A stretch of 64,000 nucleotides of DNA from Streptomyces sp. CB00316 (GTDB taxonomy: Bacteria; Actinomycetota; Actinomycetes; Streptomycetales; Streptomycetaceae): contig NZ_LIXI01000008.1 in NCBI RefSeq assembly GCF_001905595.1, positions 277,465 through 341,464 of the forward strand, written 5' to 3'. Numbering within the stretch: the first letter of the stretch is position 1; the number at the start of each line of letters is the position of its first letter. Positions 58,677-64,000 of this stretch are shown piece after piece. Both the position numbers and the translations under genes were made by a program. The notes under the pieces were generated by a model. It was not told the origin of the DNA. It saw nothing but the letters and a program-made list of their open reading frames with translations, and ran no database searches.

Positions 58677-59606
58677 CTAGCGGAGCGCGATCGCCGCCGC
58701 CGCCGCGCCGACCAGCCCCGCGTCGGTGCCCATCACGGCGGGCGCGACGGTCAGCCCGCGGACGAACGAGAGCGTGGCGTAGTCGCCCAGGCTGCGGCGC
58801 AGCGGCGCGAAGAGCACTTCTCCGGCGCCCGCCACTCCCCCGCCGATCACCGCGATGTCGATCTCGACCAGGGTGGCGGTGGCCGCGATCCCGGCCGCGA
58901 GCGCCTGCGCAGCCCGCTCGTACGAGGCGAGGGCCACCGGGTCCCCGGCGCGCGCGGCGGCGGCCACCGCGGCGGCGGTGGTGTCGCCGCCCGGGCCGGG
59001 GAGCCAGCCGCCGTCCAGGGCGCGGCGTGCGATGTTCGGGCCGCTGGCGATGCGCTCGACGCAGCCTCGCGCGCCGCAGGGGCACAGGTCGCCGTCCAGG
59101 TCGACGCTGATGTGGCCGATGTGGCCTGCGTTGCCGGAGGGACCCGGATGCAGCGTGCCGCCCAGGACCAGGCCGCCGCCGACGCCCGTCGACACGACGA
59201 GGCAGAGCGCGTTGTCGTAGCCGCGCGCCGCCCCGAGCCAGTGCTCGGCCGCCGTCATCGCGACCCCGTCGCCGACCAGGGCGACGGGCAGCCCTCCGAT
59301 CGTCTTCTGTACCCGCTCCACCAGCGGGAAGTCGCGCCAGTTTGGAACGTTGACCGGGCTGACCGTGCCCGCGGCCGCGTCGACGGGTCCCGCGCTGCCG
59401 ATCCCCGCGGAGCCCGCACGCTCCCACAGCGGTGAGGCCGTCAGCTCGCCCAGCACCTCGTCCACGGCGCCCATCACCGTCTCGGCACCCTCCCGGGCGG
59501 GCGTCGGCCGCTGCGCCCGTAGGAGGAGGTTCCCACCGCCGTCGACCAGCGCGCCGGCGATCTTGGTGCCGCCGATGTCGAGCGCGGCGACGAGGTCGGT
59601 ATGCAT
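58677..59606 (-). CDS. ROK-family sugar kinase (glucokinase-like)
   Basis: 309 aa from ATG 59606 (MHTDLVAALDIGGTKIAGAL). ATP loop DIGGTK, sugar-binding GDGVAMTAAEHWLGAARGYD (catalytic Asp) and VVSTGVGGGLVLGGTLHPGP are present, with GNAGHIGHISVDLDGDLCPC then GARGCVE giving the ROK zinc site (His plus three Cys). There is no DNA-binding domain, so it is an enzyme. The divergent LacI regulator and a LacI-type palindrome between them suggest control by a sugar. Confidence 0.93.
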   Translation of the reverse strand: MHTDLVAALDIGGTKIAGALVDGGGNLLLRAQRPTPAREGAETVMGAVDEVLGELTASPLWERAGSAGIGSAGPVDAAAGTVSPVNVPNWRDFPLVERVQKTIGGLPVALVGDGVAMTAAEHWLGAARGYDNALCLVVSTGVGGGLVLGGTLHPGPSGNAGHIGHISVDLDGDLCPCGARGCVERIASGPNIARRALDGGWLPGPGGDTTAAAVAAAARAGDPVALASYERAAQALAAGIAATATLVEIDIAVIGGGVAGAGEVLFAPLRRSLGDYATLSFVRGLTVAPAVMGTDAGLVGAAAAAIALR

Positions 59607-59680
59607 CGGTGTGGCTTCTCCGGATGAGTGAAGGGCGGGACCTGCGGGTTCAGTCAACAGTCTGCACAGTCTCCATCGCG

Positions 59681-59707
59681 TTGACAACGTTGTCCAGGGC
59701 CTATGCT
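59681..59707. promoter_or_regulatory. LacI-type palindrome overlapping a -35 box
   Basis: GACAACGTTGTC (59683-59694) is a perfect 12-bp palindrome with the central CG step typical of LacI-family operators. It overlaps TTGACA (59681-59686), a consensus -35 box; TATGCT follows at 59702-59707 with a short 15-bp spacing. It lies between the ROK kinase and LacI genes. Confidence 0.72.
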
Positions 59708-59834
59708 CGACCCCACAGCCTCCGTTCGTCTCCGCAGCAGGCTCCGCGGGCCGTCCGGAGGTGCCCGTATGCCGCCCGAATCACCGGCGTCACTGCTCTC
59801 CCCCCGCCCGTTTACGACGACAGGACAGCGCACC

Positions 59835-60863
59835 GTGGACCGGACCACCCGTCACTCCGAGACCCGCTACGGCAACCGGCCGACCATGAAGGACGTGGCG
59901 GCCCGCGCCGGAGTGGGCCTCAAGACGGTCTCCCGGGTGGTGAACAGCGAGCCCGGCGTCACGCCCGACACCGAGCGCCGCGTGCAGGAGGCGATCGACG
60001 TGCTGGGCTTCCGCCGCAACGACAGCGCCCGGGTGCTGCGCAAGGGGCGCACGGCCTCGATCGGCCTGGTCCTGGAGGATCTGGCGGACCCCTTCTACGG
60101 CCCGCTGAGCCGCGCCGTGGAGGAGGTCGCCCGCGCGCACGGGGCCCTGCTCATCAACGGCTCCAGCGCCGAGGACCCCGAGCGCGAGCAGGAGCTCGTG
60201 CTGGCCCTGTGCGCCCGCCGGGTGGACGGCCTCATCGTGATCCCGGCGGGCGATGACCACCGGTATCTGGAGCCCGAGATCAAGGCGGGCATCGCCACGG
60301 TCTTCGTGGACCGCCCGGCGGGCCGGATCGAGGCGGACATGGTGCTCTCCGACAGCTTCGGCGGCTCCCGGGAGGGCGTGGCCCACCTGATCGCGCACGG
60401 CCACCGCAGGATCGGGTTCATCGGCGACCAACCCCGGATCCACACCGCCACCGAGCGTCTGCGCGGATACCACGCGGCCATGACGGACGCGGGGATCACC
60501 GTGGAGGACGGCTGGGTCTCGCTGGGCACCACCGACCCGCCCCGGGTCCGGGCGGCCGCCGAGGCGATGCTCGGCGGGCCCGAGCCGGTCACCGCTCTCT
60601 TCGCGGGGAACAACCGGGTGACGGTGACGGCGGTCCGGGTGATCGCGGAGCAGGAACGCCCGGTGGCCCTGGTCGGGTTCGACGACATCGAGCTGGCGGA
60701 CCTGCTCGGCATCACCGTCATCTCGCAGGACGCGGCGGCCGTCGGCAGGACCGCCGCCGAGCACCTCTTCCGCCGGCTCGACGGCGCCGACCACGCCCCG
60801 GCGCGGGTGGAGCTGCCTACCACCCTGATCCCGCGCGGTTCGGGCGAACTGCCGCCCGCCTGA
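59835..60863 (+). CDS. LacI-family transcriptional regulator
   Basis: 342 aa from GTG 59835. The lac headpiece reads PTMKDVAARAGVGLKTVSRV then VNSEPGVTPDTERRVQEAID, and the hinge LGFRRNDSARVLRKGRTASI. The periplasmic-binding-like core has ADPFYGPLSRAVEEVARAHG-type and RRVDGLIVIPAG segments, then GHRRIGFIGDQP and ALVGFDDIELADLLGITVIS. ATG 59770 is an alternative start. It probably represses the divergent ROK kinase and itself through GACAACGTTGTC. Confidence 0.94.
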   Translation: MDRTTRHSETRYGNRPTMKDVAARAGVGLKTVSRVVNSEPGVTPDTERRVQEAIDVLGFRRNDSARVLRKGRTASIGLVLEDLADPFYGPLSRAVEEVARAHGALLINGSSAEDPEREQELVLALCARRVDGLIVIPAGDDHRYLEPEIKAGIATVFVDRPAGRIEADMVLSDSFGGSREGVAHLIAHGHRRIGFIGDQPRIHTATERLRGYHAAMTDAGITVEDGWVSLGTTDPPRVRAAAEAMLGGPEPVTALFAGNNRVTVTAVRVIAEQERPVALVGFDDIELADLLGITVISQDAAAVGRTAAEHLFRRLDGADHAPARVELPTTLIPRGSGELPPA

Positions 60864-60915
60864 GCCCCGTCCGGGCCGCCCACGTGAGCCCCGCCGGGCG
60901 CCCGCCTGACTCCCG

Positions 60916-61740
60916 TCAGGCCCGCGCGCGGAACTCCCGCGTCAGCAGCGCCAGCAGCCGCGCGGGCGCGTCCTCCGGGATCGCGTGGCCCGCTCCCTCC
61001 ACCCAGTGCAGCTCGGAGTGCGGGATCAGCGCGTGCAGCTGCTCGGCGAAGGGCGGCGGCAGGAACCCGTCCTCGCGCCCCCAGATGATCCGGGTCGGCA
61101 CCGGCACGGACCCCAGCAGGTGCTGGAACTCGTCGGTGGCCGCCTGCTCCAGCTGTCCGTACTGGCGGTAGTACGCCGCCCTGCCCCGTTCACCTCGCCA
61201 CGGGTCGAGATGGGCGGCCAGGACGTCCCGCCGGTAGCCGGAGTGGCTCGCGAACCGCAGGTGGCTCTCGGCCAGCGCCTCGTGCGCGTAGACCGGCAAC
61301 TGCTCGAAGAGGTGCGCGTTCTGCCGTACGAGCCGGAACAGCCCGGTCCCCCAGTCGCCGCAGCCCACCGCGTCCACCAGGGTGAGGTCGGCGTACCGGG
61401 CACCCTCCAGCAGCAGCGCCCGCAGTGCCACGGCACCGCCGATGTCGTGGGCGATCACCCTCGGGCTCTCCAGCCCCCAGTGGTCCAGGAGCCCGGTGAA
61501 CACGCGTGTGTGCGCGGCCAGACGGAGATCCTGCCCCTCGCGCTGCTCCGACTGCCCGAAGCCGAGCAGGTCGAAGACGTGGACCTGGTGGTCCTGGGCG
61601 AGCGCGGGGGCGATCTCGCGCCAGATGCGGGACGAGAACGGCGTGCCGTGGAGGAGGACGACCGGGTCGCCCTCCCCCAGCACGTCCCAGCGCACCGTCC
61701 CGTCCGGGGTCTCGAATGTCCTGGTCAGATCGCCGTTCAT
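60916..61740 (-). CDS. Alpha/beta hydrolase (haloalkane dehalogenase/esterase-like)
   Basis: 274 aa from ATG 61740, with AGGAGG 7 nt upstream. Oxyanion HGTPFSSRIWREIAPAL, then LLGFGQSEQREGQDLRL. The nucleophile elbow is VIAHDIGGAVALRALL, with Asp in place of Ser: that H-D-x-G-G pattern is typical of dehalogenases and some epoxide hydrolases. GREDGFLPPPF carries the acid and GAGHAIPED the histidine. It is divergent from a CGNR regulator with an ACGTTACC dyad between. Confidence 0.92.
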   Translation of the reverse strand: MNGDLTRTFETPDGTVRWDVLGEGDPVVLLHGTPFSSRIWREIAPALAQDHQVHVFDLLGFGQSEQREGQDLRLAAHTRVFTGLLDHWGLESPRVIAHDIGGAVALRALLLEGARYADLTLVDAVGCGDWGTGLFRLVRQNAHLFEQLPVYAHEALAESHLRFASHSGYRRDVLAAHLDPWRGERGRAAYYRQYGQLEQAATDEFQHLLGSVPVPTRIIWGREDGFLPPPFAEQLHALIPHSELHWVEGAGHAIPEDAPARLLALLTREFRARA

Positions 61741-61784
61741 GACACGCCTCCTGATGTCGGGTGCAGAACCCTGCCGGATTTTCG

Positions 61785-61817
61785 ACGTTACCAGAGGAGA
61801 CCACTTGCCGGTAACGT
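61785..61817. promoter_or_regulatory. Inverted repeat ACGTTACC-N17-GGTAACGT
   Basis: Perfect 8-bp arms at 61785-61792 and 61810-61817 in the 93 bp between the divergent hydrolase and CGNR genes. The wide spacer may mean two half-sites bound by a dimer on one face (centre-to-centre 25 bp). The right arm ends 16 bp before the CGNR start. Confidence 0.65.
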
Positions 61818-61833
61818 TGATATGGTGGGGATC

Positions 61834-62382
61834 ATGCGACGGAACCCGGCGCCCGCAGAGCTCCGACCGGTGGAGGCGTTCTGCAACACGGCGACCCGTC
61901 TCCACGGCGAGGACGAACTCGCCCGGCCGGAGACGGCGAGCGATTGGCTGCGGGCGCACGGCTACCCGGACGCGGTCACCCCGGCCGAGCTGGCGGCGCT
62001 CACGGAGGCCCGGGAGACCGTGCGGGCCTTCCTCGTCGAGCGCTCCTCGCCCGAGGCGCTCGACGCCCTCAACCGGCTGATCCGCTCCGTGGCGGGCGCC
62101 CCGGTGGTCCGCCCCGACGGCACCCTCGCCCTGCACCCGGCCGGCGACGGGCCGGTGGCGGAGACCGTGCGAACGGTGCTCGAAGCCCTGCTGCGGGACG
62201 GGCTGACCGGGCGTCACGCGACCCGGCTCAAGGCCTGCGCGGCGCCGGAGTGCCACTGGGTCTTCTACGACCGGGCCCCGTCGTCGAACGGCCTGTGGTG
62301 CGACATGGAGGTGTGCGGCTCCCGGCACAAGATGCGGGCCTACCGCGCCCGTACGGGGGCTGCCGCACGCCGGGACACCTGA
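61834..62382 (+). CDS. CGNR zinc-finger (ABATE domain) regulator
   Basis: 182 aa from ATG 61834; ATG 61822 would add four residues. The N-terminal ABATE domain (about 10-125) includes AFCNTATRLHGEDELARPET and SDWLRAHG. The C-terminal CGNR zinc finger has CAAPECHWVFYDRAPSSNGL then WCDMEVCGSRHKMRAYRART (C-x4-C...C-x4-C with G-S-R replacing the usual G-N-R). It is a stress-type transcription factor. The divergent hydrolase gene and the intervening dyad suggest it controls both. Confidence 0.92.
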   Translation: MRRNPAPAELRPVEAFCNTATRLHGEDELARPETASDWLRAHGYPDAVTPAELAALTEARETVRAFLVERSSPEALDALNRLIRSVAGAPVVRPDGTLALHPAGDGPVAETVRTVLEALLRDGLTGRHATRLKACAAPECHWVFYDRAPSSNGLWCDMEVCGSRHKMRAYRARTGAAARRDT

Positions 62383-62579
62383 GGGCGGGCCCGGGGCCGT
62401 CGGGGTGGCCGGGGAGCCTCTGGGGGCGTGGTGCCACGGATCGGCGGGTACGGTTCCTGACGTCGGCCGCTGACGGCCCCGGGCCGCGCGGCGGCCGGCG
62501 GACCCTGCCCGTGGCGGGCCTGCACACCCCGGCCGGACCGGCCGTACCACGGCCGGGGCGCGACGCCTGCTGACGGCCC

Positions 62580-63878
62580 CTACGGAGCCGTGACCGTCAG
62601 GTCGCCCCGGCGCGGTGCGGCGAACGCGTCCAGGTCGGCGCGGGTCAGGCCGGTCAGCCGGGCGACCTCGGCGGTGTCGAGCGCGCCGCAGTCGATGCCG
62701 CGCAGCAGGTAGCCGCTGAGGGCCTTGGCGGTGGCGGGCTCGTCCATGACGTCACCGCCGGCCTTGGCGACGTACGCGGCGAGCCGGGCCGCTGCTGGCT
62801 CCAGACCCTCGCGGTAGAAGGTGTAGACAGCCGCGTAACGCGTCGGCAGGTGGCCGGGGTGCATGTCCCAGCCCTGGTAGTACGCGCGGGCCAGAGCGCG
62901 GCGGGTGAGGCCGTAGTGGAGCCGCCAGGCCTCGTGGACCTGGGCGGTCGGGCCGACGGGCAGGACGTTGGTGGAGCCGTCGGAGACGCGTACGCCGGTG
63001 CCCGCGGCGGCGACCTGCATGACGGCCTTGGCGTGGTCGGCGGCCGGGTGGTCGCCGGCCTGGTAGGCGGCGCTGACACCGACGCAGGCGCTGTAGTCGA
63101 AGGTGCCGTAGTGCAGCCCGGTCGCCCGGCCCCGCGCCGCGTCGATCATGCGGGCGACGGCAGCGGTCCCGTCGGCTGCGAGGATGGACTGGCTGGTCTC
63201 GATCTGGATCTCGAAGCCGATGCGCCCGGCGTCGAGGCCGTGGGCCTTCTCGAAGGCTTCGAGGAGCCGGACGAAGGCGGTGACCTGCTCGGGGTACGTC
63301 ACCTTCGGCAGCGTCAGTACGAGCCCGTCGGGGAGCCCGCCCGCCTCCATGAGGCCGGTGAGGAAGACGTCGGTGGTACGGATGCCCCGGTCGCGTACGC
63401 CGGCTTCCATGCACTTCATCCGGATGCCCATGTACGGGGCGGCGGTGCCGTTCGCGTACGCCTCCGAGACCAGCCGGGCGGCGCGGGCCGCGGCCTCGTC
63501 CTCCTCGGCGTCCGGGCGGGGGCCGTAGCCGTCCTCGAAGTCGATGCGCAGGTCCTCGACGGGCTCGCGCTCCAGCTTCGCGCGTACGCGGTCGTGGACG
63601 GGGCCCGCGAGCTCCTCGGGGATGCCGAGGACGGCGGCGAAGGAGGCGGCGTCGGGGGCGTGTTCGTCGAGGGCGGCCAGCGCCCCCTCGCCCCAGGAGC
63701 GGAGGGTGCCGGGCTCGAAGGTATCGCCGGGTACGTAGACGGTGTGCACGGGCTGGCGGGTGCCGGGGTCTCCCGGGTAGCGGCGGGCGAGTTCCGCGTC
63801 GACCGCCGTGAGGGAGGCGCTGATCTCCTCGCTGACCGTGCCGGCGAGGCTCGTTGCCACCTTCTCCTGCTGACCCAT
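62580..63878 (-). CDS. Aldolase/citrate-lyase-like protein, DUF6986
   Basis: 432 aa from ATG 63878 (MGQQEKVATSLAGTVSEEIS), with GAGGG 8 nt upstream. The HpcH/HpaI-type TIM barrel shows LRIDFEDGYGPRPDAEEDEA (metal acid), YMGIRMKCMEAGVRDRGIRT, VLTLPKVTYPEQVTAFVRLL, FEIQIETSQSILAADGTAAV (Glu) and LHYGTFDYSACVGVSA. The family is what I recall as DUF6986, related to citrate lyase beta and malyl-CoA lyases. The reaction is not known. Confidence 0.88.
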   Translation of the reverse strand: MGQQEKVATSLAGTVSEEISASLTAVDAELARRYPGDPGTRQPVHTVYVPGDTFEPGTLRSWGEGALAALDEHAPDAASFAAVLGIPEELAGPVHDRVRAKLEREPVEDLRIDFEDGYGPRPDAEEDEAAARAARLVSEAYANGTAAPYMGIRMKCMEAGVRDRGIRTTDVFLTGLMEAGGLPDGLVLTLPKVTYPEQVTAFVRLLEAFEKAHGLDAGRIGFEIQIETSQSILAADGTAAVARMIDAARGRATGLHYGTFDYSACVGVSAAYQAGDHPAADHAKAVMQVAAAGTGVRVSDGSTNVLPVGPTAQVHEAWRLHYGLTRRALARAYYQGWDMHPGHLPTRYAAVYTFYREGLEPAAARLAAYVAKAGGDVMDEPATAKALSGYLLRGIDCGALDTAEVARLTGLTRADLDAFAAPRRGDLTVTAP

Positions 63879-63925
63879 GACCGCACCCTCCACGCTCTCG
63901 TTGTTTCCGCTTCCCGGAATCAACA

Positions 63926-63966
63926 ATCCGTATAGTGAAGTTATAAGGCCTCTCGACCTGCGTCAA
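63926..63966 (-). promoter_or_regulatory. Candidate promoter/operator of the DUF6986 gene
   Basis: On the minus strand TTGACG (63961-63966) and TATAAC (63940-63945) are spaced 15 bp. TTCACTATACGGAT (63926-63939) follows immediately; its TC-N2-TATA-N2-GA core is symmetric. The stretch is distinctly AT-rich. The site resembles an IclR-type operator in shape only. Confidence 0.4.
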
Positions 63967-64000
63967 TGGTCGCCTGGAACGGCGCTGGGCCGCGCGGTGG

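Noticed and set aside
1..64000. tRNA, rRNA, CRISPR arrays, riboswitches
   Set aside because: I looked for cloverleaf T-arm motifs, regular spaced repeats and known aptamer cores and saw none that hold up.

Overview
The window is chromosomal DNA of a Streptomyces-type actinomycete. The support is very high GC with almost exclusively G/C third codon positions, frequent GTG/TTG starts, and actinobacterial families throughout: a WhiB-like regulator, an SAV2177-type methyltransferase, XRE-DUF5753 with a HATPase partner, a Rv1733c-like protein, a mycothiol-dependent maleylpyruvate isomerase family enzyme and an F420-type nitroreductase. I see no rRNA, tRNA, CRISPR array, intact insertion sequence, prophage or antibiotic cluster. 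It reads as housekeeping and accessory chromosome with an unusually large number of decayed genes.

Layout. 0-7 kb: a signalling cassette of an FHA-FHA-ABC exporter fusion, a protein with a Thr-repeat tail and a Ser/Thr kinase, then a multi-pass membrane protein and a proline-rich anchored protein. 7-10.8 kb: YkvA-like, WhiB-like, a broken SpoIIE/PP2C phosphatase, a divergent XRE-DUF5753/HATPase pair sharing a palindrome, and RNase H. 11-16.5 kb: ABC exporter, methyltransferase, SulP anion transporter next to carbonic anhydrase debris. 16.5-18.8 kb: stress group (two DUF2267 proteins, Hsp20 and its divergent Hsp18 regulator with a RheA-type operator between them). 18.8-28 kb: SAV2177-type methyltransferase, SDR, NUDIX, Lnt, MurI-like racemase, HpnB-like glycosyltransferase, double TerD protein, and a phosphosulfolactate phosphatase with a frame-scrambled core. 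28.7-40.6 kb: small Streptomyces-specific proteins, MOSC protein, a beta-helix/AAA+ fusion, a large membrane protein with a serine hydrolase domain, a DeoR regulator, two SRPBCC proteins, a headless cis-prenyltransferase and an SDR fusion.

40.6-54 kb: a Cds1-like PLP enzyme, a HATPase, a ROK repressor/MFS pair with a XylR-like operator, a mycothiol-dependent isomerase family protein, a TetR/nitroreductase pair with three operator copies, a geranylgeranyl reductase family protein, an M20 peptidase, an MBL hydrolase and a P-loop kinase/NUDIX fusion. 54-64 kb: a Tat-exported EEP phosphatase, a fragment of a quinone reductase-type enzyme, a gene-poor kilobase, a fasciclin lipoprotein, a ROK sugar kinase/LacI pair, an alpha/beta hydrolase/CGNR pair and an aldolase-like DUF6986 protein.

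Two themes recur. First, five divergent gene pairs carry a readable inverted-repeat operator between a regulator and its probable target (XRE/HATPase, RheA-like/Hsp20, ROK/MFS, TetR/nitroreductase, CGNR/hydrolase), and the LacI/ROK-kinase pair makes a sixth. Second, about nine loci are remnants that still show coding-type third-position GC bias but lack domains, carry internal stops or shift frame. The strongest candidate for an uncharacterised system is the kinase/FHA-ABC cassette, where the middle gene carries seven T-x-[VFL]-[VAM] motifs that look like phospho-threonine docking sites for the neighbouring FHA domains. Product names rest on recognised motifs and remembered family features; no database search was run.
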